This document shows, piece by piece, positions 56,841-63,961 of a DNA stretch of 63,961 nucleotides. Numbering within the stretch: the first letter of the stretch is position 1; the number at the start of each line of letters is the position of its first letter. The notes under the pieces are model-generated. The model was given only the letters and a program-made list of their open reading frames with translations, was not told where the DNA came from and ran no database searches. This DNA comes from an uncultured Bacteroides sp. GTDB taxonomy: Bacteria; Bacteroidota; Bacteroidia; Bacteroidales; Bacteroidaceae. Location of the stretch: contig UQPQ01000011.1 in NCBI GenBank assembly GCA_900542985.1, forward strand, positions 1-63,961, written 5' to 3'. A program made the translations under genes and the position numbers.

Positions 56841-59144
56841 ATGGGAAATTTGAAGCTAACACTACTTCCGGTAGTGTTTTTTTTGTGCACTTATTCTCTT
56901 TTAGCTCAAAATATTTTAAGTGGTAGCATAACGGATGAGTCTGGTGAACCTATTTGGGGTGCTACAGTACAGGTCTTGTCGGTAGATTCAATACATGTCG
57001 GAGGTACGATAACTGATGGGATGGGTAAATTTCGGATAGAAAGCTTGAAAACGGGTGATTATGTATTGGCGGTAAGCAGTGTTGGATTCATTAAAATTTT
57101 TCTACGTTTCGAAATGCCCGATAAATCCTATACTCTTCCTACTATGGCGTTGAAAGCGGACAATATCATGCTGGAAGGAGTGACTGTGACCGGAAGTTCA
57201 TTCATTCAAAAGAAAGACCATTTGCTCGTTCTTCCAAACAAAACTCAAGTGAAGCATTCCTTTTCCGGTTACGACCTGTTGTACAACCTGATGATACCGG
57301 GATTGACTGTAGACAGGAAGAACAAGACTGTGTCGTCTATGACTGGAAGTGCTACTCTCTATATCAACGGAGTGGAAGCCGATGCGCGTGAAGTACAGAA
57401 CTTGCGGCCTAAGGACATTGAGCGGGTGGAGTATTACGTACTTCCCACGAACGGAAAGTTTGCCGGTGACGCAGCTTCCGTGAATTATATTACCAAGACC
57501 TATAGTACCGGTGGATATGTTACGCTGGATGGCAGTCAGAATGTCGGCTATTTGAAAGGGGATTACAATTTTGGTGCTAAACTTTCCTGCGGTAATACCA
57601 ACTATGCTTTTTGGAGCGGATATACAATGAGCGGTTACGATGGGGTAACGACTGGAAAACGAGAAGATTTGTCTTTCCCCGATTATGTCATCGGCAGACA
57701 ATCGGAACAGAGCGGAACCGATTATTGCAATAATCAACAATATGCTCAGTTGAAAGTGAGTAATGACAACAAGAAACGCAGTCTTTCCGCTTCCGTTTCG
57801 GTGGTTCGTGACGCTACACCGCACGACAAACAGTGGGGTATTTTGGATTACGAAGGTTACGATATTCATCATACGGAATCTGCCGGCAGCAAAGAAAGTG
57901 AAAGTATGCGTTCGTCGGTAAATCTGAACGGGATCTTCTACCTGAATCCTGCGCATCAGCTTAAAGTCCGCCTGAATGGCGGCTATACACAGAATGGTTA
58001 TAGGCGGACTTACAGTGAGGAAGGTTTACAATCTCTTTCGGATGTGAACGAGGATTTGTATGCTTTCGATGCTCAGGTTGCTCATTTGTTCCAGCCTGAT
58101 GCCGCCAATTCTTTGTATAGTCGGGTTACTCATTTCCATAATATTACTTCATCGCTCTATGGTGGTGACCATGCTTCGTGGCAGCATTTGTGGAAGGGAG
58201 AAACGCTCTTTCAATTCGATTACACACACCAGTTTGGTAAAAAATGGATACTGATGCTCAGTCCCGGTGCATCGTGTCTTACCTATAAACTACACGGTCA
58301 GGAGTTGTCAAACGCATGGAATTTACGTGTCAATTCGTGGGTGCGTTATGTACCAGACTCCAAACAATGGGCGGGTGCCGGTTTTTCGTTTGGGAATAAT
58401 CAGCCAGATATCAGTTACCTGAATACTTCCAGTCAGACTGTGGATTTGTATCAGATAAAGCGCGGAAATCCTTATTTGGACAATACCGCCTTATACAATT
58501 GGTTTGCAATGTATGCGGGGCAACTTCATACTTTGCTAGGTTTGCAGTGTCGGGCATGGTATACGATGAACAGGCATAGCGTGTCGTCCGCTTATTTTAT
58601 AGAGGGGGACAAACTGATAAGCAGTTACGTTTCGGACCATTCGTTCAATACTGCTAATGTGGAATTGTCGGTATCTAGCCGTATATCGGAAAATTTGCAG
58701 ACGAATGTTGGTGTGAAATATGGATATATGTATGTACCCGGCAAGTCTGGTTTGTCGCAGGACAATTTATCTGCTTCGATTGATGTAAACTATTTTATCC
58801 GGTCTTTCTCTGTGAACTTATATGCCCGGAGTGCCGAAAAGTTACTTGACGAGCAGACGTTAGTATTCAGAAAAATGCCTGTATCCTACGGACTTTCTGT
58901 CCGCTATAGCGGACAGAACTGGATGGCTGAAGCTGGTACGGAAAATCCGTTTACCAAACATGTCCATTACCGGGAATATGCCGATTATGGAGTTTATCGG
59001 TACAATCAAGTGAGCACAAGCCGTATATACCAGCAAACTGCTTATGTAAAATTAGCTTATACTTTCGATTTTGGTAAGAAAACCTCTCGTGAATCCAATA
59101 ATATAGATAGAAGTATTAACAGTGCAATATTGAAAATAGAATAA
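56841..59144 (+). CDS. Outer-membrane beta-barrel protein of the TonB-receptor superfamily
   Basis: 767 residues from MGNLKLTLL (an in-frame upstream ATG at 56727 lies inside the preceding gene and is rejected). Signal peptide ending SLLAQ, then a carboxypeptidase-regulatory-like domain (about 24-105, GSITDESGEPIWGATV), a plug-like region (LYNLMIPGLTVDRKNKTV ... LYINGVEADAREVQNLRPKD), and a C-terminal barrel of the OMP_b-brl_3 type. No SusD partner follows. Both sides carry the same palindrome. Substrate unknown. Confidence 0.82.
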   Translation: MGNLKLTLLPVVFFLCTYSLLAQNILSGSITDESGEPIWGATVQVLSVDSIHVGGTITDGMGKFRIESLKTGDYVLAVSSVGFIKIFLRFEMPDKSYTLPTMALKADNIMLEGVTVTGSSFIQKKDHLLVLPNKTQVKHSFSGYDLLYNLMIPGLTVDRKNKTVSSMTGSATLYINGVEADAREVQNLRPKDIERVEYYVLPTNGKFAGDAASVNYITKTYSTGGYVTLDGSQNVGYLKGDYNFGAKLSCGNTNYAFWSGYTMSGYDGVTTGKREDLSFPDYVIGRQSEQSGTDYCNNQQYAQLKVSNDNKKRSLSASVSVVRDATPHDKQWGILDYEGYDIHHTESAGSKESESMRSSVNLNGIFYLNPAHQLKVRLNGGYTQNGYRRTYSEEGLQSLSDVNEDLYAFDAQVAHLFQPDAANSLYSRVTHFHNITSSLYGGDHASWQHLWKGETLFQFDYTHQFGKKWILMLSPGASCLTYKLHGQELSNAWNLRVNSWVRYVPDSKQWAGAGFSFGNNQPDISYLNTSSQTVDLYQIKRGNPYLDNTALYNWFAMYAGQLHTLLGLQCRAWYTMNRHSVSSAYFIEGDKLISSYVSDHSFNTANVELSVSSRISENLQTNVGVKYGYMYVPGKSGLSQDNLSASIDVNYFIRSFSVNLYARSAEKLLDEQTLVFRKMPVSYGLSVRYSGQNWMAEAGTENPFTKHVHYREYADYGVYRYNQVSTSRIYQQTAYVKLAYTFDFGKKTSRESNNIDRSINSAILKIE

Positions 59145-59151
59145 AGAAATG

Positions 59152-59179
59152 ATTCGTTGGCAGAATTCCGCCAACAGGT
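59152..59179. repeat. Diverged palindrome, copy 2
   Basis: Matches the palindrome at 56764-56791 at 24 of 28 positions. It starts 8 nt after the barrel gene's stop codon, so both copies sit directly behind a stop codon. Confidence 0.8.
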
Positions 59180-59271
59180 AAGGTTATATAGAGAATGAAG
59201 CAGTTGCTTCAAATCTTGATGTGATAGTATTATAACTCTCTTATTACTTACATTTTGTTTTACTCTGTAAT
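59180..59271. other. AT-rich spacer before array L2
   Basis: The gap from 59145 to 59450 has no gene. It holds palindrome copy 2, this featureless AT-rich stretch, array L2 and a promoter box. Confidence 0.4.
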
Positions 59272-59355
59272 CGGCGACGTCGTATATACAAACAGCGTCG
59301 TCGATTGTGTATTCGATGTCGTTGGTTGTGGGAACAACGTCGCCGGTTATCTTAC
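59272..59355. repeat. Four tandem 21-nt units with palindromic core (array L2)
   Basis: Units start at 59272, 59293, 59314 and 59335, with the same 16-nt core and 5-nt spacer as array L1 at 27005-27088. As in L1 there are exactly four units and none fits before or after. The array ends 70 nt upstream of the promoter box for the radical SAM gene. Confidence 0.75.
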
Positions 59356-59424
59356 TCTGCCTGTATGGATAACTTTTTATATGATTCGCTATGGTCTGAT
59401 TATCTGGTATCCACCAAAAAATGT

Positions 59425-59432
59425 TATCTTTG
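59425..59432 (+). promoter_or_regulatory. -7 box for the radical SAM gene
   Basis: TATCTTTG, 18 nt before the ATG at 59451. TCTG at 59403-59406 is a weak -33. It lies within the longer reading frame and decides the later start. Confidence 0.65.
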
Positions 59433-59450
59433 CGGTGCAAATACAATAGG

Positions 59451-60392
59451 ATGGATAAGAAATGGCGATATAATGATTTTTCCGGCTTCTTGGCTCGTAT
59501 GTTTCCTTTCAAGGTACAGAAGATTTCTGTAAATGCCGGTTTTACCTGTCCCAATAGAGATGGCTCGAAAGGATATGGCGGGTGTTCCTATTGTAATAAC
59601 CAAACTTTTAATCCGGCTTATTGCCGTACGGAGAAAAGCGTATCACAGCAGTTGGAGGAGGGGAAAGCATTCTTTGCACGCAAGTATCCGGAGATGAAAT
59701 ATCTTGCTTATTTTCAGGCGTACACCAATACTTATGCCGAACTGGAGGAGTTGAAACGTATGTACGAAGAGGCTTTGTCTGTAGAAGGAGTAGTGGGTAT
59801 TGTGATTGGTACTCGTCCGGATTGTATGCCCGATTCTTTGCTTGATTATCTGGTTGAACTGAATAAGCGGACCTTTCTGTTGGTGGAATATGGCATCGAA
59901 AGTACGAATGATGAAACATTACGTCGCATCAATAGAGGACACGATTTTGCCTGTACAGCCGATGCGGTACGTCGTACGGCTTCGAGAGGGATATTGACAG
60001 GAGGGCATGTCATATTGGGACTTCCCGGAGAAGGTAAAGAAGAGCTGATGGCACAGGCTGAGGCTTTGTCGGAGCTTCCGCTTACTACCCTGAAGTTGCA
60101 TCAGCTTCAATTAATCCGGGGAACGCGGATGGCGCTGGAATATGCCAAAGAGCCTGATTCATTTCATCTGTATTCGGCAGACGAGTACATCGATTTGGTA
60201 ATCGACTATATTGAGCATTTACGTTCCGATATAGTGCTGGAACGCTTTGTATCGCAGTCGCCCAAAGAGTTGCTTATCGCACCAGACTGGGGATTGAAGA
60301 ATCATGAATTTACAAATAAAGTAAAGAAGCGTTTGGTGGAACGCGATGCATGGCAGGGAAAGTTTTGTAGTAAAAATAATATAACGTATTAA
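59451..60392 (+). CDS. Radical SAM protein, TIGR01212/YhcC family
   Basis: 313 residues from MDKKWRYNDF. The cluster-binding cysteines are Cys33, Cys45 and Cys48 (FTCPNRDG...GGCSYC), the spaced pattern of the YhcC/Elp3-like subfamily rather than the standard CxxxCxxC. SAM-binding GGxP-like region GGHVILGLPGEGKEEL is present. The reaction is not known to me for this family. An in-frame ATG at 59421 is upstream of the promoter box and rejected. It ends 18 bp before the flavodiiron gene. Confidence 0.88.
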   Translation: MDKKWRYNDFSGFLARMFPFKVQKISVNAGFTCPNRDGSKGYGGCSYCNNQTFNPAYCRTEKSVSQQLEEGKAFFARKYPEMKYLAYFQAYTNTYAELEELKRMYEEALSVEGVVGIVIGTRPDCMPDSLLDYLVELNKRTFLLVEYGIESTNDETLRRINRGHDFACTADAVRRTASRGILTGGHVILGLPGEGKEELMAQAEALSELPLTTLKLHQLQLIRGTRMALEYAKEPDSFHLYSADEYIDLVIDYIEHLRSDIVLERFVSQSPKELLIAPDWGLKNHEFTNKVKKRLVERDAWQGKFCSKNNITY

Positions 60393-60410
60393 TTTAGTAA
60401 GTAAAAAACA

Positions 60411-61598
60411 ATGAAACTGAAAGGTAATGTACATTATGTTGGTGTAAACGACCGTAACAAACATTTGTTTGAAAATCTGTGGCCGTTGCCCTATGGCGTA
60501 TCTTATAACTCTTATTTGATTGCAGACGAAGAAAAAGTGGTTCTGGTAGATACGGTAGACGTTTGTTATTTTGAACTGTATCTGAAGAAAATCCGCAATG
60601 TGATTGGAGACAGAAAGATTGATTACCTGATTATTAATCACATGGAACCGGATCATTCGGGTTCTTTGGCTTTGATCAAGCAGCATTATCCCGATATTGT
60701 ATTGGTAGGTAACAAGAAAACTTTCGATATGGTGGAAGGTTACTATGGGGTAACCGGTGAGCGTTTGGTGGTAGCCGACGGTGATTCTTTGAACGTAGGA
60801 CATCATAAACTGAACTTCTATCTGATTCCGATGGTGCACTGGCCGGAAACAATGGTTACATTCGATTCTACTGAAGGAATCTTGTTTGCGGGTGATGCCT
60901 TTGGCTGCTTTGGTGCATTGAACGGCGGATGTATCGATAAGGATATCAATACAGATATTTATTGGAACGAAATGCGTCGTTACTACTCAAACATTGTGGG
61001 TAAATTCGGAAATCCGGTACAGAAGGCTTTGCAGAAATGTAGCGGTCTTGATATCAAGATGATTTGTTCTACTCACGGTCCGGTATGGGAAGAAAATATT
61101 GCCAAGGTAGTAGACATGTACGATAAGATGAGCCGTTATGAAGCAGAAGAAGGAGTAGTGATTGCTTACGGTACTATGTATGGCAATACAGAAGAAATGG
61201 CTGAGACCATTGCCGAAGAACTGAGCGCACAGGGCATCCGTAATATTGTAATGTATAATGTGTCACATACACATCATTCGTTTATTCTGTCGGATATCTT
61301 CAAGTATAAAGGATTGATTGTAGGCTGTACTACATACAATATGAATCTTTATCCTGAGATGGAAGCTTTGCTGAGTAAGGTAGCTGCACGTGAGATGAAG
61401 AACCGTTATATGGGATATTTCGGCTCGTTTACATGGGCTAGTGCTGCAGTGAAGAAGTTGTGTGAATACAGTCAGAAATTGAATTTCGAATTGGTGGGTG
61501 AACCTGTAGAAATGAAGCAGAGTATGAAGGCGGATAGCTGTCAGAAGGCTAAAGAATTGGCTAGAGCAATGGCAGAGCGCTTGAAAGCCGACCGTTAA
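60411..61598 (+). CDS. Flavodiiron protein (FprA/A-type flavoprotein)
   Basis: 395 residues; reduces O2 to water and/or NO to N2O in the cytoplasm of anaerobes. N-terminal metallo-beta-lactamase-like domain with a full set of diiron ligands: His77, Glu79, Asp81 (HMEPDH), His143 (VHWPE), Asp162 (AGDAFG) and His222 (STHGPVW). C-terminal flavodoxin domain from about 245, with the FMN phosphate loop YGTMYGNTEEMA. No rubredoxin domain is fused, so a separate electron donor is needed. Confidence 0.95.
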   Translation: MKLKGNVHYVGVNDRNKHLFENLWPLPYGVSYNSYLIADEEKVVLVDTVDVCYFELYLKKIRNVIGDRKIDYLIINHMEPDHSGSLALIKQHYPDIVLVGNKKTFDMVEGYYGVTGERLVVADGDSLNVGHHKLNFYLIPMVHWPETMVTFDSTEGILFAGDAFGCFGALNGGCIDKDINTDIYWNEMRRYYSNIVGKFGNPVQKALQKCSGLDIKMICSTHGPVWEENIAKVVDMYDKMSRYEAEEGVVIAYGTMYGNTEEMAETIAEELSAQGIRNIVMYNVSHTHHSFILSDIFKYKGLIVGCTTYNMNLYPEMEALLSKVAAREMKNRYMGYFGSFTWASAAVKKLCEYSQKLNFELVGEPVEMKQSMKADSCQKAKELARAMAERLKADR

Positions 61599-61611
61599 GA
61601 TGATATATTAA

Positions 61612-61642
61612 CCGGACAGAATGTACATTGTACATTCTGTCG
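61612..61642 (+). terminator. Hairpin after the flavodiiron gene
   Basis: GACAGAATGTACA (61615-61627) and TGTACATTCTGTC (61629-61641) are exact reverse complements; part of the centre forms the loop. No long T-tract follows. Confidence 0.6.
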
Positions 61643-61648
61643 GAAATG

Positions 61649-61700
61649 AATTCTCCCTTTATGCTATTGGCTGATGTAGCCAAAAGATAAAGGGAGAATT
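61649..61700. terminator. Bidirectional composite hairpin
   Basis: AATTCTCCCTTTAT (61649-61662) pairs with ATAAAGGGAGAATT (61687-61700), with an inner TTGGCT/AGCCAA stem. It separates the convergent flavodiiron and anti-sigma genes. Confidence 0.8.
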
Positions 61701-61729
61701 TGTATATAAACGAATCTAAAAGAGCAGCT

Positions 61730-63016
61730 TTATTTTGATAAACTGAAGCGCAATCCGAATTGCAGGTTGAAGTTGAACGGGTGTTGCTTGCGTATAGTTT
61801 CTACATCGCTTCCATCATCAAAGTAATAAGCCATACCAGGTTCAATGTAGATACCGAATCGTTTGACTATATTTACCTGTGCTCCTACAGCAGCCATTAC
61901 CGACCATTGCAGAGGAGATATATCCAGCGATCTCGTCTCTTTTTCTATGCTGTTGGTATCGTATGCATAAGTAACTTCCTGTTCCCCCGATACACATTTC
62001 TCTACCATTCCTCCGGCAGAAGCATAGAAGTTGAATAGCTTGTTTTGCCAGATGGTACGGTGTATTTTCAGAGGGATACCAATATAATGTAGTTTTTGTT
62101 CTTCTTCTACGTACGATTGGGATCCCGAATGAAGTTCGGAAGACAGTAAAGTATAATTCAATCCACTTTCAATGGCCCAGTCGTCATTCAGATTCCATTT
62201 TACAGAAGCTCCTATTGTAACAGGAGTGCGATGACGTATATCGGTTTGAGTGACTTGTTCTCTGTTATTCAATAAAACCTGACTATAAGCAGCTTCTACC
62301 CGATTGGTCGGATTGAGTGTTTCGAGCGACATGACCCGTGTATCCAAACGTCCAAAGCCTCCGAAAGAGGAAGAGGTGGAATAAGGAGTGTTCCCTGCAG
62401 TTACACCCACAGACCATTTCTGTTTATTGGAAGCCTTGGATTGTGCGTATGCCAGATATTGATTTCTCTGCATTTGCCTTTTATCAGCTTCCATACGCTG
62501 CTGGCGAAGTTGCTTGGTGTCTTCTGTATTTTCTTTTTCTGCTTTCGTGATGTTATTTTCTTCTGTTTTTTCACTTTCTTCTTTTATGATAGCAGGTGCC
62601 GGAATTTTTTCTTCAACCGGCAAAGTAGCATAGGTTTGTGGTGATACTTCGTCTGTTGTTTTCTTTATTTGTCCTTGAGCAAGGTACTCATGCGCTTCGG
62701 AAGGTGTAACTTCTTTTACCGTGACCTGAGGAAGTGAACTTTCATTTACGGTATGAGGTTGTACTTCCTGTGATGCGACAGGTATCTGTTGTATATATTG
62801 TGCCGAAGGAGAAGACCAGAACCAAACTGTCAATGAAGAAACAGCCAGTACCAGTACTGCTGCTGCAGCTGTTGTTTGCCATCTGCGCCACATTGGAATA
62901 ACCTTGGGAGCAGGCAATTCTTTTTCCAGCTCTTCCCATAGATGAGAGGGAAGCGGTTCGGAATAGTCTTCCAAGCTTTTACGTATATCCTGAATCCATT
63001 TGTCCTCTTTCTTCAT
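61730..63016 (-). CDS. Dual-membrane-spanning anti-sigma factor (Dma-like)
   Basis: 428 residues. A soluble acidic/basic N-terminus (1-45, KWIQDIRKSLEDYSEPLPSHLW) would be cytoplasmic. One membrane helix spans about 48-67 (TTAAAAVLVLAVSSLTVWFW). A low-complexity Glu/Lys/Gln/Thr linker (about 70-200) is long enough to cross the periplasm. The C-terminal part (about 205-428) is an 8-strand PorT-like outer-membrane barrel ending LRFSLSK. The ORF starts within the last 4 nt of the ECF sigma gene. This matches the dual-membrane-spanning anti-sigma family reported in B. thetaiotaomicron. Sigma binding is inferred. Confidence 0.82.
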   Translation of the reverse strand: MKKEDKWIQDIRKSLEDYSEPLPSHLWEELEKELPAPKVIPMWRRWQTTAAAAVLVLAVSSLTVWFWSSPSAQYIQQIPVASQEVQPHTVNESSLPQVTVKEVTPSEAHEYLAQGQIKKTTDEVSPQTYATLPVEEKIPAPAIIKEESEKTEENNITKAEKENTEDTKQLRQQRMEADKRQMQRNQYLAYAQSKASNKQKWSVGVTAGNTPYSTSSSFGGFGRLDTRVMSLETLNPTNRVEAAYSQVLLNNREQVTQTDIRHRTPVTIGASVKWNLNDDWAIESGLNYTLLSSELHSGSQSYVEEEQKLHYIGIPLKIHRTIWQNKLFNFYASAGGMVEKCVSGEQEVTYAYDTNSIEKETRSLDISPLQWSVMAAVGAQVNIVKRFGIYIEPGMAYYFDDGSDVETIRKQHPFNFNLQFGLRFSLSK

Positions 63017-63567
63017 TGTGCTATTTGTTTTCTATATTCGTTAATTCTTTTTTGCAATAAACTTTTGGCACGGTAGAACTGTGACGATGAGGTATGTTCT
63101 GCAATGCCTAATAAAGAAGCTATTTCTTTGTGACTCTTGTTCTCGAAAATATATAAGTTTAATACCATTCGGTATCCTTCCGGTAATTCTCTGATAAATT
63201 TCATGAGAACAGAGGGAGGAATTTCGTTTATTGAATTTTCGTTTTCATTGGTTTCCTGATCGGGTACTTCTTCCATCAATACCTCTTGCTGCATCTGGGT
63301 ATTGCGTTTCCTGAGAAACCCCAGTGCTTCATTTACCATTACTTTGGATAGCCAGGCCTTTAAGGACCCTTCGCCCTGATAGGTAAATTGTCCAATTGAT
63401 TGAAAGATGCGTAAAAATCCGTCGTGCAGAATATCTTCTGCACTTTCTCTATCGCCGGAATAACGGAGACAAATAGCCATCAGCTGACCGCCGTAACGCT
63501 CATAAAGAAGCTTGCGGGCTTTGTTATCTGCTCGCTTACATTGTAACGCCAACTCTTCTTCTGTCAT
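63013..63567 (-). CDS. ECF RNA polymerase sigma factor (Das-like)
   Basis: 184 residues. Region 2 includes YGGQLMAICLRYSGDRESAED and GSLKAWLSKVMVNEALGFLRK; region 4 includes LPEGYRMVLNLYIFENKSHKEIASLLGI ... SQFYRAKSLLQKRI. Its last 4 nt overlap the start of the dual-membrane anti-sigma gene, so the two are translated together. It is divergent from a NigD-like lipoprotein gene, a likely target. Confidence 0.93.
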   Translation of the reverse strand: MTEEELALQCKRADNKARKLLYERYGGQLMAICLRYSGDRESAEDILHDGFLRIFQSIGQFTYQGEGSLKAWLSKVMVNEALGFLRKRNTQMQQEVLMEEVPDQETNENENSINEIPPSVLMKFIRELPEGYRMVLNLYIFENKSHKEIASLLGIAEHTSSSQFYRAKSLLQKRINEYRKQIAQ

Positions 63568-63678
63568 ATCCGGTTTTATTCTCTGTTTTTATTTTTAAAA
63601 TGAAGATGAGGTAAATTTACTGCATCTGATTCATTACTTTTTTTTATTAATGTATTTTAACAAACGGGCATGCAGTGA

Positions 63679-63722
63679 ACTTTCTTTTCTTGTATTTAAG
63701 AGATGAAACTAAAAAAGAAAGT
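63679..63722 (+). promoter_or_regulatory. Inverted repeat just before the NigD-like start codon
   Basis: ACTTTCTTTT (63679-63688) pairs with AAAAGAAAGT (63713-63722), ending 5 nt before the ATG. As RNA it would cover the ribosome-binding region; as DNA it could be an operator in the 160-bp divergent gap. Function is inference. Confidence 0.4.
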
Positions 63723-63727
63723 GTATA

Positions 63728-63961
63728 ATGAAACTTCTAAAACAAATGCATTGCATGTCCCTTGTATTAGGGAGTATTTTCCTTTCATCTTGTTTGAATG
63801 ATGATGAGCCGGAAGGATTTTATTCTACGTTGGGTACAGTTACGGAAGTGGGCACTAATCTGACTTTTGAATCGGACTCTTACGGCTTGTTAAAGCCTAC
63901 TAATCCGAACTGGTTTATTGTTGAAAAAGCAGACTCAGTCGGGCAACGTGTATTGTCTGGA
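63728..63961 (+). CDS. NigD-like lipoprotein (partial, cut by window end)
   Basis: The first 78 codons are present and open to the window edge. The signal ends in LSSC, with lipidation at Cys22, followed by acidic LNDDEPEG. The segment GFYSTLGTVTEVGTNLTFESDSYGLLKP is typical of the N-terminal OB-like domain of NigD proteins. It is divergent from the ECF sigma/dual-membrane anti-sigma operon; in B. thetaiotaomicron a NigD gene linked to such a system affects vesicle formation, as I recall. Confidence 0.8.
   Translation, partial: MKLLKQMHCMSLVLGSIFLSSCLNDDEPEGFYSTLGTVTEVGTNLTFESDSYGLLKPTNPNWFIVEKADSVGQRVLSG

Noticed and set aside
57198..57956. 252-codon open frame antisense to the barrel gene
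   Set aside because: The sense frame has a signal peptide, known domains and a barrel; the antisense frame has none.

Overview
The window reads as chromosomal DNA from a gut Bacteroidales bacterium of the Bacteroides/Phocaeicola type. Support for this: SusC/SusD pairs, a hybrid two-component regulator, Bacteroidota-type promoters (TAnnTTTG at -7, often TTTG about 20 nt upstream), a fused murF-alr, a fused nuoCD inside a complex I operon without nuoE/F/G, and families typical of the group (GSCFA, DUF1599, DUF3256, DUF5723, NigD-like). No rRNA, tRNA, CRISPR array, phage or transposase was seen; this was checked by eye only.

Layout. 0.1-2.5 kb: an outer-membrane barrel gene, a long non-coding gap with a 22-nt repeat array, then lgt. 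2.6-17.4 kb: a complete fructan (probably levan) utilisation locus, susC-susD-surface glycan-binding lipoprotein-surface endo-GH32-periplasmic GH32-MFS sugar importer-fructokinase-hybrid sensor. The enzymes are ordered from surface capture and cutting to periplasmic release, import and phosphorylation, with a sensor carrying a periplasmic sugar-binding domain. 17.5-23.9 kb: envelope and housekeeping genes (DUF3256, M23/LysM peptidase, DUF1599, a MauE/DoxX-like membrane protein, tpiA, SPOR protein, folE, Fur-family regulator). 23.9-30.5 kb (minus): uvrA, murF-alr, GSCFA. 30.6-33.9 kb: dxs-trkA. 34.1-44.5 kb: a small lipoprotein, then nuoA-B-CD-H-I-J-K-L-M-N. 44.6-45.2 kb: a second non-coding gap with a related 22-nt array. 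45.2-50.6 kb: envelope proteins and yaaA. 50.7-55.2 kb: carB (minus) divergent from trpS. 55.3-59.1 kb: an ECF sigma system with two mirror-image promoters, then a beta-barrel gene bracketed by copies of one palindrome. 59.4-61.6 kb: a radical SAM protein and a flavodiiron protein. 61.7-64.0 kb: an ECF sigma factor, an anti-sigma factor that appears to span both membranes, and a divergent NigD-like lipoprotein cut by the window edge.

The most unusual signals are non-coding. Two gaps (27.0 and 59.3 kb) each hold exactly four tandem 21-nt units with a palindromic GC-rich core. Two other gaps (1.2 and 45.0 kb) hold 22-nt tandem units and look like diverged copies of one element of about 450 bp. 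The most interesting protein systems are the two ECF sigma loci at the right end; the last one resembles the dual-membrane-spanning anti-sigma/NigD vesiculation system known from B. thetaiotaomicron.
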